From an uncultured beta proteobacterium (GTDB taxonomy: Bacteria; Pseudomonadota; Gammaproteobacteria; Burkholderiales; Burkholderiaceae_C): a stretch of 64,000 nt of DNA. Below the pieces are notes generated by a model. It saw only the letters and a list, made by a program, of their open reading frames with translations, was not told the DNA's origin and searched no databases. Position numbers and translations under genes: made by a program. The DNA lies in contig CAILZB010000041.1 in the NCBI GenBank assembly GCA_903838565.1, positions 24,885-88,884 of the forward strand. The letters are read 5' to 3'. Shown here one piece after another: positions 9,448 to 19,157 of this stretch. Numbering within the stretch: position 1 is the first letter of the stretch; each line of letters starts with the position of its first letter.

Positions 9448-11625
9448 TCAGACCGGCACCAGAAACAGGGTCGCCAGCGGTGGCAGGTTCAACTGCACCG
9501 ATTGTCCGCGCCCGTGCGCAGCGCTCGCCTGCACCGGCAGCGGAGCGGCGGCGTTGCCCAGGTTCGCGCCGCCATAGTGCTGGGAGTCGGTATTGAGAAC
9601 TTCCTTCCAGGCGCCAAAGCCATCGGGCACGCCCAGCCGATAGCCGTTGCGTACCACGGGGGTGAAATTGCACAGCACCAGCATCACCCGGCCCTGAGCA
9701 TCGCGGCGCATCCAGGCGAAGACCGATTGATCTGCGTCGTCGGCCACCAGCCATTCGAAGCCATGGGGTTCGCAGTCGAGTTGGTGCAAGGGGCTGTGCG
9801 AGCGGTAGAGCTGGTTCAGGTCCTGGACCAGGCGCTGCATGCCGGCGTGGCGCCCATCCTCCAGCAGATGCCAGGGCAGCTCGGCGTCGTGGTTCCACTC
9901 GCTCTCCTGCGCAAACTCCTGGCCCATGAACAGCAGCTTCTTGCCCGGATGCCCCCACATGAAGCCGTAGTAGGCGCGCAGATTGGCAAAGCGCTGCCAC
10001 TCGTCGCCCGGCATCTTGCGCAGCAGCGATCCCTTGCCGTGTACCACTTCGTCGTGCGACAGCGGCAGCACGAAGTTTTCGCTGAACGCGTACACCATGC
10101 CGAAGCTCATCTTGTTGTGGTGCCATCTCCTGTGCACCGCATCCTCGTGCATGTAGGCCAGCGTGTCGTTCATCCAGCCCATGTTCCACTTGTAGTGGAA
10201 ACCCAGACCGCCGCTGCTGGTGGGGGCCGACACCCCGGGAAAGGCCGTGGACTCCTCGGCCAGCGTGATGCTGCCTGGTGCATGCGTGCCCAGCAGCTCG
10301 TTCACATGGCGCAGCAGCGAGATCGCTTCCAGGTTTTCGCGCCCGCCGTGTACGTTGGGAATCCATTCGCCCGCCTTGCGCGAATAGTCGCGGTGCAGCA
10401 TCGAGGCCACGGCGTCCACGCGCAGGCCGTCCACGCCGTAGCGCTCCATCCAGTAGAGCGCGTTGCCCGCCAGAAAGTTGCGCACCTCGGAGCGGCCAAA
10501 GTTGTAGATCAGCGTGTCCCAGTCGCGGTGCACGCCTTCGCGCGCATCGGCGTACTCGTACAGTGCCGTGCCGTCAAACTGCGCCAGGCCGAAAGCGTCG
10601 TGCGGGAAGTGCGCCGGCACCCAGTCCAGCAGCACGCCGATGCCGCGCGCATGGCAGGCCTGCACCAGCCGCTCCAGTCCTTCGGGTTCGCCAAAGCGCG
10701 CGCTGGGCGCGTACAAGCCCAGCGTCTGGTAGCCCCAGGAACCGTCGAACGGGTGCTCGCTGATGGGCAGCAGCTCGACGTGCGTGAAGCCCATGCTGGC
10801 GACGTAGTCGGGGAGAATCTCTGCCAGTTCGTCCCAGCTGGCAAAGCGCCCGCCTTGGCCGTGGCGCCAGGAACCGAGGTGCACTTCGTAGATGCTCAGT
10901 GGCGCATGGCGCTCATTGGCCGCGCCGCGCCCTTCTGGAAGCGTGCGTGCCGCCGGCAAGGCCGCCACGCGGCTGGCGGTGTCGGGTCGCAGTTGCGAAG
11001 CGCGCGCATAGGGGTCGGCCTTGAGCGGCAACACGGTGCCGTCGGGCCCCACCAGTTCGAACTTGTAGAGGTCGCCCACCACCACGTGCGGCACGAAGAT
11101 TTCCCACACGCCCGCGTCGTGGCGCAGCCGCATCGGATGCCTGCGCCCATCCCAGACGTTGAACTCGCCCACCACGCTCACGCGCCTGGCGTTCGGTGCC
11201 CACACCGCAAAGCGGACACCCGCCACGCCGCGCTGCTCCAGCGCATGGGCGCCGAGCACGGTGTAGGGACGCAGATGGTTGCCCTCGCGCAGTGCCTGCA
11301 GCTCGGTGTCATTCAACTGCGGGCCAAAGCTGTAGGCGTCGGCATAGCTGCCGACCTCGGCGTCGTGCCAGACCACATTCAGCCGGTACTCAAAGCGCTT
11401 GCGGCGGCGCGGAATCCTGGCTTCAAACAGACCGTCGGGATGGCGCATGCCCAACGCGACGACTTCCTTGCCGCTCGTGGCGTCGATCACCGCCACGGTT
11501 CGCGCGCCCGGCAACAGCGCGCGCAGCCAGAGCCGTCCGTCCGCTGCCTCGTGCAGGCCCAGAACGGCAAAGGGGTCGGAGTGGCGCGCGTCAACCAGCG
11601 CCTGCACGTCTGCGTCTTGCATCAT
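9448..11625 (-). CDS. glgB: 1,4-alpha-glucan branching enzyme
   Basis: GlgB cuts an alpha-1,4 chain and reattaches it by an alpha-1,6 link, making branched glycogen. It is 725 residues, close to E. coli GlgB. Domains in order are an N1 module (residues 1-110), CBM48 (about 115-210, VRFAVWAPNARRVSVVGEFN), the GH13_9 barrel and a C-terminal beta domain. Catalytic residues are Asp404 (GLRVDAV), Glu457 (LAEEST) and the Asp of LSHDEVVHGKGS. ATG 11625 (MMQDADVQAL) is chosen because AAGGAAAG lies about 9 bases upstream; a longer start at 11775 would overlap glgP deeply. It lies 16 bp after glgP. No glgA or glgC is in view, so it may branch chains built by MalQ or from a glycogen synthase encoded elsewhere. 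Confidence 0.96.
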   Translation of the reverse strand: MMQDADVQALVDARHSDPFAVLGLHEAADGRLWLRALLPGARTVAVIDATSGKEVVALGMRHPDGLFEARIPRRRKRFEYRLNVVWHDAEVGSYADAYSFGPQLNDTELQALREGNHLRPYTVLGAHALEQRGVAGVRFAVWAPNARRVSVVGEFNVWDGRRHPMRLRHDAGVWEIFVPHVVVGDLYKFELVGPDGTVLPLKADPYARASQLRPDTASRVAALPAARTLPEGRGAANERHAPLSIYEVHLGSWRHGQGGRFASWDELAEILPDYVASMGFTHVELLPISEHPFDGSWGYQTLGLYAPSARFGEPEGLERLVQACHARGIGVLLDWVPAHFPHDAFGLAQFDGTALYEYADAREGVHRDWDTLIYNFGRSEVRNFLAGNALYWMERYGVDGLRVDAVASMLHRDYSRKAGEWIPNVHGGRENLEAISLLRHVNELLGTHAPGSITLAEESTAFPGVSAPTSSGGLGFHYKWNMGWMNDTLAYMHEDAVHRRWHHNKMSFGMVYAFSENFVLPLSHDEVVHGKGSLLRKMPGDEWQRFANLRAYYGFMWGHPGKKLLFMGQEFAQESEWNHDAELPWHLLEDGRHAGMQRLVQDLNQLYRSHSPLHQLDCEPHGFEWLVADDADQSVFAWMRRDAQGRVMLVLCNFTPVVRNGYRLGVPDGFGAWKEVLNTDSQHYGGANLGNAAAPLPVQASAAHGRGQSVQLNLPPLATLFLVPV

Positions 11626-11641
11626 CCGGGGCTGCTTTCCT

Positions 11642-14110
11642 TTATTGCTTGGGCGTGACCGACCATACACGGTCAACATATTCGCCGATGGTACGGTCTG
11701 CGGAGAACGATCCCATGCTGGCCACGTTGAGCAAGGCCTTTTGCGCCCATTTTTCCGGGGTTTTGTACAGCGCATCCACCTGCGCCTGGGCCTGGACGTA
11801 GGCCGCGAAATCTGCCATCAGAAGGTAACTGTCGCGATTCAGCAGGCCATCGGTGAGCGGGCGATAGCGGTGCACGTTGCCCGACGAAAACTCGCCCGAG
11901 GCGATGGCGTCGATCACGGCCTTGAGTTGCTTGTTCTCCTCGACGTAGAGGCGCGGGTCATAGCCCAGTTCGCGCACCTTGGCGACCTCCTCGGTGCGCA
12001 GACCGAAGACAAACATGTTCTCGGTCCCGATGGCCTGCGCCATCTCGATGTTGGCCCCGTCCCAGGTGCCGATGGTGAGGGCGCCGTTCAGGGCGAACTT
12101 CATGTTGCCCGTGCCTGAGGCTTCCGTGCCTGCAGTGGAAATCTGCTCGCTCAGGTCGGCCGCCGGCAGAATGACCTCGGCCAGGCTCACGCCGTAATTC
12201 GGCAGGAACACCAGTTTGAGCTTGTCGCCCACGCGCGGGTCGCTGTTGACCACGCGCGCCACGTCCAGGATCAACTGGATGATGAGCTTGGCCGAGACAT
12301 AGGCCGAAGCCGCCTTGCCCGCGATCACCACCGTGCGCGGTGTCCAGTGGCCTTGCGGGTCGGCGATGATGGCCTGGTAGCGCGCCACCACGTGCAGCAC
12401 GTTGAGCAGCTGGCGCTTGTATTCGTGGATGCGCTTGATCTGCACGTCAAACAGGCTTGCAGGATCGACCACCACGCCGAGTTCGCGCCGGATCAGCGCC
12501 GCCAGGCGTTCCTTGTTCTGGCGCTTGGACGCAAGAAACTCACGGCCCAGCGCGGCGTCGGCGGCCATGGGCTGGAGCGCGTTCAGGGCTTTCAGATCAC
12601 GCCGCCATCCGGTGCCGATGCGGCTGTCGATCAAACCGGAAAGCGCCGGGTTCGCCTGCATCAACCAACGCCGTGGCGTCACGCCATTGGTGACGTTGTG
12701 AAAACGCTCGGGGAACAGCTTGGCGTAATCGGCAAAGATGGTCTGCACCATCAGCTCTGAATGCAGTGCCGAGACGCCGTTGACCTTGTGCGACGCCAGC
12801 ACGGCAAGGGCTGCCATGCGCACCCGGCGCGCGCCGCTTTCGTCGATGATGGAGACACTCTCGATCAGCGCGTCGTCGCCCGGAAAGCGCGCTCGCACAT
12901 CGGCCAGGAATCGTTGGTTGATCTCGAAAATGATTTCCAGATGGCGCGGCAGCAAGGCCTGGAACAGCCCCAGGTCCCAGGTCTCCAGCGCTTCGGGCAT
13001 GAGGGTATGGTTGGTGTACGAGACGCTCGCCTGTGTCACGCTCCAGGCCTCGTCCCAGCCCAGGCCGTGCTCGTCCAGCAGCAGTCGCATCAACTCAGCG
13101 GGGACAAGCGCCGGATGGGTGTCGTTCAGGTGGATCGCATTGCGCAGCGCCAGTCCTTCCAGGCTGCCGCACTCGCGCAGATGGCGCGCGATCACGTCCT
13201 GCAGCGAAGCGCTCACCAGGAAGGCTTCCTGTTTCAGCCGCAATTCGCGCCCGGCAGCGGTGCTGTCGTCCGGGTACAGCACCCAGTTCAGCGCATCGGC
13301 GGCCACGCGATGCCGCGCCGCGCCCGCATAGTCACCCTGGCAGAAGGCCGCAAAGTCAATCGACTGCGCCGCCACGGCGCTCCACTGGCGCAGCGTGGAC
13401 ACGCGTTCGCCGTGATGGGCCGGAACGATGAAGTCGTAGGCCTGTGCCTGCAGCAGTTCGGAGGGAGCCCAGCGCCGCACGCCGCCCTCCACCAGCACCC
13501 GCCCGCCAAAGCCCACGGGGTAATTCAGCTCCGGGCGCGGCACCTCCCATGGGTTGCCGTGCGGCATCCAGTCGTCGGGCGCCTCCACCTGCTTGCCGTT
13601 CTGTATGCGCTGGGCGAACATGCCGTATTGGTAGCGCAGGCCGTAACCGAACGACGGAAGGCCCAGCTCGGCAAACGAATCCAGAAAGCACGCCGCCAGA
13701 CGGCCCAGGCCGCCGTTGCCCAGCGCGGCGTCGTGTTCGCGCTCCAGCACGTCGGACAGTTGCAGGCTGCGGGTTTGCAGTTGCTGACGCAATTCACCTT
13801 CCAACCCCAGAGCCGCCAGCGCATTGCCCAGCGCGCGTCCCATCAGAAACTCCATCGAAAGGTAATGCACGCGCCGGCTGACGCTGGCATTGTCAAGCCG
13901 CGCGTCCTGGGCCTGGGTCTTGGCCCAGCGTTGCGCCAGCAGTTCGCGGCAGGCCGTGGCGGCGGCGCGCAGGCAGATCTGGCTGCTCAGTTCCTGGCCG
14001 GACTGCTCCAGTTCACGCGCAAAGGCAGCACGGAAAGCGGGACGCAGGTCAGGAACGGAAGCTGCAGTGACAGCCACGGGCATCGTGTTTGGAGTAGCTA
14101 AAGTTTTCAT
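11642..14110 (-). CDS. glgP: Glycogen/maltodextrin phosphorylase
   Basis: This PLP-dependent GT35 enzyme phosphorolyses alpha-1,4-glucans to glucose-1-phosphate. The protein is 822 residues from ATG 14110. The PLP-lysine motif EASGTGNMKFALNG is intact (Lys671), as are the DTHPAL and NHTLMPEALE regions. Start 14110 (MKTLATPNTMP) gives the usual family length with a weak CAGGG upstream; in-frame ATGs at 14143 and 14191 would lengthen it and cannot be excluded. It is the first gene of the leftward operon and faces malK across a 331-bp divergent region that holds two HexR-like palindromes. It probably works on both stored glycogen and imported maltodextrins. Confidence 0.95.
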   Translation of the reverse strand: MKTLATPNTMPVAVTAASVPDLRPAFRAAFARELEQSGQELSSQICLRAAATACRELLAQRWAKTQAQDARLDNASVSRRVHYLSMEFLMGRALGNALAALGLEGELRQQLQTRSLQLSDVLEREHDAALGNGGLGRLAACFLDSFAELGLPSFGYGLRYQYGMFAQRIQNGKQVEAPDDWMPHGNPWEVPRPELNYPVGFGGRVLVEGGVRRWAPSELLQAQAYDFIVPAHHGERVSTLRQWSAVAAQSIDFAAFCQGDYAGAARHRVAADALNWVLYPDDSTAAGRELRLKQEAFLVSASLQDVIARHLRECGSLEGLALRNAIHLNDTHPALVPAELMRLLLDEHGLGWDEAWSVTQASVSYTNHTLMPEALETWDLGLFQALLPRHLEIIFEINQRFLADVRARFPGDDALIESVSIIDESGARRVRMAALAVLASHKVNGVSALHSELMVQTIFADYAKLFPERFHNVTNGVTPRRWLMQANPALSGLIDSRIGTGWRRDLKALNALQPMAADAALGREFLASKRQNKERLAALIRRELGVVVDPASLFDVQIKRIHEYKRQLLNVLHVVARYQAIIADPQGHWTPRTVVIAGKAASAYVSAKLIIQLILDVARVVNSDPRVGDKLKLVFLPNYGVSLAEVILPAADLSEQISTAGTEASGTGNMKFALNGALTIGTWDGANIEMAQAIGTENMFVFGLRTEEVAKVRELGYDPRLYVEENKQLKAVIDAIASGEFSSGNVHRYRPLTDGLLNRDSYLLMADFAAYVQAQAQVDALYKTPEKWAQKALLNVASMGSFSADRTIGEYVDRVWSVTPKQ

Positions 14111-14202
14111 GGCGCGGAACCCTGTGACAATGGATTTGAACATGGCAAGTTGGAAGAACCTGAGTCGTTGTGGGCCGAGTATCGCCGACATCGATCGTTT
14201 CT

Positions 14203-14217
14203 TGTAGTTTAGCTACA
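14203..14217. promoter_or_regulatory. Candidate HexR/RpiR operator on the glgP side
   Basis: The sequence TGTAGTTTAGCTACA has perfect 5-bp inverted arms (TGTAG/CTACA) around TTTAG. It fits the published HexR consensus of the TGTARTWNNAYTACA type closely apart from one inner base. It lies 93 bp before the glgP start. The regulator would be the RpiR domain of the glucokinase fusion at 35878-37827. Binding is inferred from pattern only. Confidence 0.6.
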
Positions 14218-14291
14218 TTAGGGAAATCCCGAATAGGCGATATTACAGTTGAAGGCTGCAAACGGGATCGGTTGAAGTCACTTTCACTAAA

Positions 14292-14306
14292 TGTTGTATC
14301 ACTACA
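14292..14306. promoter_or_regulatory. Candidate HexR/RpiR operator over the malK promoter
   Basis: TGTTGTATCACTACA has a TGTtGT left arm and an ACTACA right arm around ATC, one mismatch from a perfect 6-bp dyad of the HexR type. It covers the proposed -35 box of the malK promoter (14294-14299), so binding would block RNA polymerase. The same family of sequence recurs at 14203 and 34431. Confidence 0.6.
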
Positions 14307-14322
14307 TCTTGAGCGGTATACT
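14294..14322 (+). promoter_or_regulatory. Predicted sigma70 promoter of the malKEFG operon
   Basis: A -35 box TTGTAT (14294-14299) and a -10 box TATACT (14317-14322) are separated by exactly 17 bp. They match consensus at 4/6 and 5/6 positions. Transcription would begin near 14329, leaving a leader of about 110 nt before the malK GTG start. The overlapping palindrome suggests repression. Confidence 0.6.
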
Positions 14323-14441
14323 GACGAAAAATCCGGGGCAGACCCAGGCGCTTGCGGCAGCATGCCGCGATCGAGGCGTCGGCCCTTCCAATGACATGCA
14401 AGAGACAAGCCACTCTGAACAGAGGTGGCGTGGAGAGACCA

Positions 14442-15545
14442 GTGGCCAACGTAAAACTGTCCGGCGTGACCAAGGCTTTTGGCGCGACGCAGATCCTGCA
14501 CGATGTGAATCTGGAGATCCGTGACGGCGAGTTCATGGTCTTTGTCGGGCCCTCGGGCTGCGGCAAATCGACTTTGCTGCGCGTCATCGCGGGCCTTGAA
14601 GATATCACCAGCGGCAGCCTGACCATCAACGACCGTCTCGTGAACGACGTGCCTCCGGCCGAGCGCGGCATCGCGATGGTGTTCCAGTCCTACGCGCTGT
14701 ACCCGCACATGAGCCTGTACGACAACATGGCGTTTGGCCTGCAACTGGCCAAGATGCCCAAGGAGGAGATTGACGCGGCGGTGCAGCAGGCGGCCAAGAT
14801 CCTGAACATCGAACACCTGCTGCAGCGCAAGCCCAAGGACCTGTCGGGCGGACAGCGCCAGCGCGTGGCCATCGGTCGCGCCATCGTGCGCAAACCCGAG
14901 GTATTCCTGTTCGACGAACCGCTGTCGAACCTGGACGCGGCGCTGCGCGTGCACATGCGCTATGAGTTTGCCAAGCTGCACGAAGAACTCAAGACCACGA
15001 TGGTCTACGTCACGCACGATCAGGTCGAAGCCATGACCCTGGCGGACCGGATCGTGGTGCTCTCGGCCGGCCGCATCGAGCAGGTAGGCTCGCCGCTGGA
15101 ACTCTACGAGCACCCCGACAACCTGTTCGTGGCCGGCTTCATCGGATCGCCGCGCATGAACTTCATTCAGGCCGAAGTGGTTCAGGCCAGCGCGCAGCAG
15201 GCCGTGGTCCGACTCCAGGGCGGTGCCAGCATCCGCTGCGCAGTGGACGCCAGCAGCGTCAAGTCAGGCGACCCGCTCACGCTGGGGATCCGCCCCGAAC
15301 ATCTGCGCACCGACGGCCAGGAAAACCGGATCGAAGCCGGTGTCACCTTTGTCGAAAACCTGGGCAGCACGACCCACGCCTACTGCGAGTTCCCCGGCGT
15401 GGAAGAGGCGCTGACCTGCGAACTCATGGGTGGCGCCCGCGTGCGCGCCGGCACCATCCTGGGTTTGAGCCTGCCCGCCGACAAGACCTATCTGTTCAAT
15501 GCGGCGGGCCAGGCTTTGCGCCGCCACGTGGCGCAGGAGGTCTGA
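14442..15545 (+). CDS. malK: Maltose/sn-glycerol-3-P type ABC importer ATPase (MalK/UgpC family)
   Basis: This 367-residue ATPase energises the maltodextrin importer from the cytoplasmic side. It has Walker A GPSGCGKST, the Q-loop FQSYALYPHM, signature LSGGQRQRVA, Walker B EVFLFDEPLSNLD and switch His in YVTHD, then a C-terminal TOBE/regulatory domain (from about residue 240). The start is placed at GTG 14442 (VANVKLSGVTKAFG) because GGAGAG lies 5 bases upstream and the family begins there; an ATG at 14352 would add 30 atypical residues. The stop TGA overlaps the malE ATG by one base. The neighbours malE, malF and malG make the maltodextrin assignment firm. Confidence 0.93.
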   Translation: MANVKLSGVTKAFGATQILHDVNLEIRDGEFMVFVGPSGCGKSTLLRVIAGLEDITSGSLTINDRLVNDVPPAERGIAMVFQSYALYPHMSLYDNMAFGLQLAKMPKEEIDAAVQQAAKILNIEHLLQRKPKDLSGGQRQRVAIGRAIVRKPEVFLFDEPLSNLDAALRVHMRYEFAKLHEELKTTMVYVTHDQVEAMTLADRIVVLSAGRIEQVGSPLELYEHPDNLFVAGFIGSPRMNFIQAEVVQASAQQAVVRLQGGASIRCAVDASSVKSGDPLTLGIRPEHLRTDGQENRIEAGVTFVENLGSTTHAYCEFPGVEEALTCELMGGARVRAGTILGLSLPADKTYLFNAAGQALRRHVAQEV

Positions 15546-16726
15546 TGCGCTACCTTCTGACGCTGCTGTGCGCGGCGGCACTGCTGCTGCCGCAAATCAG
15601 CGCCGCCGCGGAACCGCTGAAGCTGCTGGTGTGGATCAACGGCGACAAGGGTTACAACGGCCTGCAGAAAGTGGGCGATGCGTTCGCGCAGGAGTCCGGC
15701 GTGCAGGTCGTGGTGCAGCATCCTGAGGGCGCCCCTGACAAGTTCCAGGCGGCCGCGGCCGCGGGCAAGGGCCCCGACATCTTTTGCTGGCCGCACGACC
15801 GCGTCGGCGAATGGGCCAAATCGGGACTGATCGTGCCGATCAAGCCGACGAAAAAGATCCGTGACGAGATCGACGAGTCCGCGTGGAAGGCGTTCACCTA
15901 TCAGGGCAAGGTCTGGGGCTACCCGCTGGCGATCGAGGCCGTGGGGCTGATCTACAACCGCGCTCTGGTGAAGACGCCGCCGGCGACGTTTGACGAGGTT
16001 ATCGCGCTGGACAAACAACTGGCGCCGCAGGGCAAGAAGGCACTGCTGTGGGATTACAACAAGACCTTCTTTACCTGGCCATTGCTGGCAGGCAACGGTG
16101 GTTTTGTCTTCGCCCAAACGCCTCAGGGCGAGCTGGACCCGTCCAGGGTAGGTGTGAATACGCCCGGCGCGGTGCAGGCGGCACAGTTGCTGGAGCGCAT
16201 GATCCAGAACGGGCAGCTGCCGCGCGGTGCGCGCTACGCCGAGATGGAGGCAGGCTTTGCCCGGGGCGAGATCGCGATGATGATCTCGGGCCCCTGGTCC
16301 TGGGACAACGCGCGCAAAAGCAAGATTGACTTCGCCGTGGGCCCGATCCCCGGCGTCACGGCAGGAAAGCCTTCCAAGCCCTTTGTCGGCGTTCTCGGCT
16401 GCATGATCTCGGCGCCCAGTCCGGTGAAGGATCTGGCGCGCGAGTTTCTGGAGGGCCACGTGCTGCGCGTGAGCGGCCTCAAGGCCATCTCGGCCGACGT
16501 GTCGCTGGGAACACCGGCCAACAAAGCCTACTTTGTCGAACTCTCCAGCGACTCCAACATCCGCGCCACGATGGACAATGCGCGCGCCGGCGAGGCGTTG
16601 CCGAATATTCCGGATCTGGGGCGCTTCTGGCCGGCGATGGACGCGGCGCTGGAGGCCATCACCAACGGGCGTCAATCGCCGCAAGAGGCGCTCGATGGTG
16701 CGGCCGCGCGCATGCTGGTGAAGTGA
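15545..16726 (+). CDS. malE: Maltose/maltodextrin-binding periplasmic protein
   Basis: The 393-residue solute-binding protein delivers maltodextrin to MalFGK2. Residues 1-21 form a signal peptide cut after ISAAA. The mature protein shows the MalE-like opening LKLLVWINGDKGYNGL, the PDIFCWPHDRVGEWAKSG segment, and GYPLAIEAVGLIYNRAL and IAMMISGPWSWDN typical of E. coli MalE. It is translationally coupled to malK (TGATG) and followed after one base by malF. The similarity to MalE is easy to recognise; ligand size preference is unknown. Confidence 0.95.
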   Translation: MRYLLTLLCAAALLLPQISAAAEPLKLLVWINGDKGYNGLQKVGDAFAQESGVQVVVQHPEGAPDKFQAAAAAGKGPDIFCWPHDRVGEWAKSGLIVPIKPTKKIRDEIDESAWKAFTYQGKVWGYPLAIEAVGLIYNRALVKTPPATFDEVIALDKQLAPQGKKALLWDYNKTFFTWPLLAGNGGFVFAQTPQGELDPSRVGVNTPGAVQAAQLLERMIQNGQLPRGARYAEMEAGFARGEIAMMISGPWSWDNARKSKIDFAVGPIPGVTAGKPSKPFVGVLGCMISAPSPVKDLAREFLEGHVLRVSGLKAISADVSLGTPANKAYFVELSSDSNIRATMDNARAGEALPNIPDLGRFWPAMDAALEAITNGRQSPQEALDGAAARMLVK

Positions 16727-16727
16727 C

Positions 16728-18260
16728 ATGAAAAAAACCTCCCTGATCAAATGGCCGCTGGCCGCGCTCGTTTCGTTGGCCTTGCTTTGGCTGGTGTTCA
16801 GCGTCTACCGCCAGGGCCAGCCGCTGTGGGCGCTGGGCCTGCTCACCCTGGGCGGACTGGGTCTGTACGTCTATGTGTCGGCGCGCACGCTGGCCTGGCG
16901 CTACCTCTTTCCGGGCGTGGCGGCGATGCTGGTGTTTGTCGCGTTTCCGCTGCTGTACACCATGCAGATCGGCTTCACCAACTACTCGTCCAGCAACCTG
17001 TTGAGCCAGGAACGCGCCCGCGGCTATCTGCTCGATCAGGCCGAAGTCGATGAGGGCAAGGCCATGGAGTTCAGCCTGCACCGGGACGGCGCGCAATTCC
17101 GTCTCGTCTTGACACCCAGCGACGCTGCCGCCAGTGTAGGGCGCTTCGTCTCGCAGCCGTTGACACTGAGCGATGCGGCGCCCTCCCCGGTTGCGATGCA
17201 GGTCCTGCCTGCAGGCGCGCCGTCTCCGGGAGACGCTTTGCCGCTGAAGCAGGTGCTGCAACACCGCGACGCGCTGCGTGCACTCAAACTGAACCTGCCC
17301 GATCAGCGCCAGCTCATCTACTCGGGCGTGCGCGAATTCGCGCCTTTTGACCCGCTGTGGCAGGCGCTGCCCGACGGATCGCTCACACAGCGCGCCACCG
17401 GCACCGTGTATCGCCCCAACAATGACAGCGGCTATTTCGAAGACGCCCAGGGCCAGCGGCTGCAACCGGGCTTCAAGGTGAACGTGGGCTGGCACAACTA
17501 CGCGCGCATCTTTGGCGACCCTGACATGCGCGGCCCCTTCGTCTCGATCTTCATCTGGACCGTGGCCTTTGCCGCGCTCACGGTGTTGTTCTCCACCGCC
17601 ATCGGCATGACGTTGGCCGTGGTGCTGAACTGGGAGGCGCTACGCTTTCGCACGCTGTACCGTACGCTTCTGTTCCTGCCCTATGCGGTGCCGGGCTTCA
17701 TTTCCATCCTGGTGTTCAAGGGCCTGTTCAACCAGAACTTTGGCGAAATCAACGCCGTGCTGAACGCACTCTTTGGCATCAAGCCGGCCTGGTTTGCCGA
17801 CGCCACGCTGGCCAAGAGCATGATCCTGATCGTCAACACCTGGCTCGGTTATCCGTACATCATGGTGATCTGCACCGGACTCATCAAGGCCATCCCCGCC
17901 GACCTGTACGAAGCATCGGCCATCGCTGGCGCCGGGCCGTTGACCAACTTCTGGCGCATCACCGCGCCGCTGATTGCGCGTCCGCTCACGCCGCTGCTGA
18001 TCTCGGCCTTCGCCTTCAACTTCAACAACTTCGTGCTGATCTCGCTGCTCACCGATGGCAGGCCGGATTACCTCAACACCAAGTTGCCCGCGGGCACCAC
18101 CGACATTCTGGTGTCCTACACCTATCGCATCGCGTTCACCGACGCCGGCGCCAACTTTGGACTGGCGGCCGCGATCTCCACGGTGATCTTCTTCCTCGTG
18201 GCCCTGCTGTCGATCGTGAACCTGAAGTTCACGCGCGCGCAGGGCAACACCAACCGGTAA
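16728..18260 (+). CDS. malF: Maltodextrin ABC transporter permease MalF
   Basis: The 510-residue inner-membrane permease has the MalF layout: two or three N-terminal membrane segments, a large periplasmic P2-like insertion (about residues 90-250), then the MetI-type permease domain. The EAA loop is visible as EASAIAGAGPLTNFWRITAP. The FTNYSSSNLLSQERA segment just after the third hydrophobic segment is also MalF-like. It starts one base after the malE stop. It forms the channel with MalG and docks MalK. Confidence 0.95.
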   Translation: MKKTSLIKWPLAALVSLALLWLVFSVYRQGQPLWALGLLTLGGLGLYVYVSARTLAWRYLFPGVAAMLVFVAFPLLYTMQIGFTNYSSSNLLSQERARGYLLDQAEVDEGKAMEFSLHRDGAQFRLVLTPSDAAASVGRFVSQPLTLSDAAPSPVAMQVLPAGAPSPGDALPLKQVLQHRDALRALKLNLPDQRQLIYSGVREFAPFDPLWQALPDGSLTQRATGTVYRPNNDSGYFEDAQGQRLQPGFKVNVGWHNYARIFGDPDMRGPFVSIFIWTVAFAALTVLFSTAIGMTLAVVLNWEALRFRTLYRTLLFLPYAVPGFISILVFKGLFNQNFGEINAVLNALFGIKPAWFADATLAKSMILIVNTWLGYPYIMVICTGLIKAIPADLYEASAIAGAGPLTNFWRITAPLIARPLTPLLISAFAFNFNNFVLISLLTDGRPDYLNTKLPAGTTDILVSYTYRIAFTDAGANFGLAAAISTVIFFLVALLSIVNLKFTRAQGNTNR

Positions 18261-18266
18261 AAAACC

Positions 18267-19157
18267 ATGGCCCTTGTCACTGGAAAAAGTCAACGCTGGC
18301 GCGTCGTCGCGGCCCACGTGGGTTTGTGGGCGCTGATGGCGATCACGCTGTTCCCGCTGCTGGCGGTGATTTCGATCTCGCTGCGTCCCGGCAATTTCGC
18401 CACGGGCTCGCTCATTCCCACCGAGCTGAGCCTGGAGCACTGGAAACTCGCGCTGGGCATGTCCTACACCGGAGCCGACGGCGTCGTGGTCAAGCCACCG
18501 TTTCCCGTGCTGCTGTGGTTGTGGAACTCGATCAAGGTGGCGACCATTTCGGCGCTGCTGATCGTTGGCATTTCCACCACCGCGGCCTATGGCTTTGCGC
18601 GCTTGAAGTTCCGCTTCAAGGCACCCATCCTGAACAGCATGCTGCTGCTGCAGATGTTCCCGGTGGCGGTGGCGCTGGTGGCGATCTACGCGATATTCGA
18701 GGCCATAGGCCACTATGTGCCGTGGCTTGGCATTGAAACGCACGCCGGCCTGATCGTGGCCTATCTTGGGGGCGTTGCAACCCATGTCTGGACCATCAAG
18801 GGCTACTTCGAAACCATACCGGTCGAGATCGAGGAATGCGCCAAGGTCGACGGCGCCACGTCCTGGCAGGCTTTCTACCGCGTGCTGCTGCCCATGGCCG
18901 TGCCGATCCTGATGGTGGTCTTCGTGCTGGCCTTCATCGGCACCATCATCGAGTACCCGGTGGCCTCGATCCTGCTGCGCGAAGAACCCAATCTCACGCT
19001 GGCCGTCGGTTCCAAGTACTACCTGTACGAGCAGAAATACCTGTGGGGAGATTTCGCCGCCGCCGCCGTGCTCTCGGGCCTGCCCATCACCGCGGTATTC
19101 CTGGCGGCGCAGCGCTGGATCGTTTCGGGGCTGACGTCAGGAGGCGTGAAGGGTTGA
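18267..19157 (+). CDS. malG: Maltodextrin ABC transporter permease MalG
   Basis: The 296-residue permease has six hydrophobic segments and the EAA motif [20 protein letters not shown]. The C-terminus ends [10 protein letters not shown], matching the conserved MalG tail that contacts MalK in the E. coli transporter. It starts 6 bp after malF, and its stop overlaps the proposed TTG start of the next gene. It completes the MalFGK2 importer. Confidence 0.95.
   Translation: MALVTGKSQRWRVVAAHVGLWALMAITLFPLLAVISISLRPGNFATGSLIPTELSLEHWKLALGMSYTGADGVVVKPPFPVLLWLWNSIKVATISALLIVGISTTAAYGFARLKFRFKAPILNSMLLLQMFPVAVALVAIYAIFEAIGHYVPWLGIETHAGLIVAYLGGVATHVWTIKGYFETIPVEIEECAKVDGATSWQAFYRVLLPMAVPILMVVFVLAFIGTIIEYPVASILLREEPNLTLAVGSKYYLYEQKYLWGDFAAAAVLSGLPITAVFLAAQRWIVSGLTSGGVKG

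Larger units (their letters stand above)
14111..14441. promoter_or_regulatory. Divergent control region between glgP and malK operons
   Basis: This 331-bp stretch separates the leftward glg operon from the rightward mal operon and contains no convincing gene. It is visibly more AT-rich than its neighbours between about 14195 and 14330. It holds a perfect-arm palindrome at 14203-14217, a one-mismatch copy at 14292-14306, and a sigma70-like promoter at 14294-14322 directed to malK. A comparable promoter for glgP could not be assigned with confidence. The two operators would let one regulator control both operons; this is inference from site similarity and geometry. Confidence 0.7.

Noticed and set aside
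9502..11658. 718-residue open frame on the plus strand opposite glgB
   Set aside because: Same cause; its sequence has no recognisable domain and mirrors the glgB codons.
14111..14441. Riboswitch or small RNA in the glgP/malK region
   Set aside because: No known riboswitch core was seen; the visible structure is explained by operators and a promoter.
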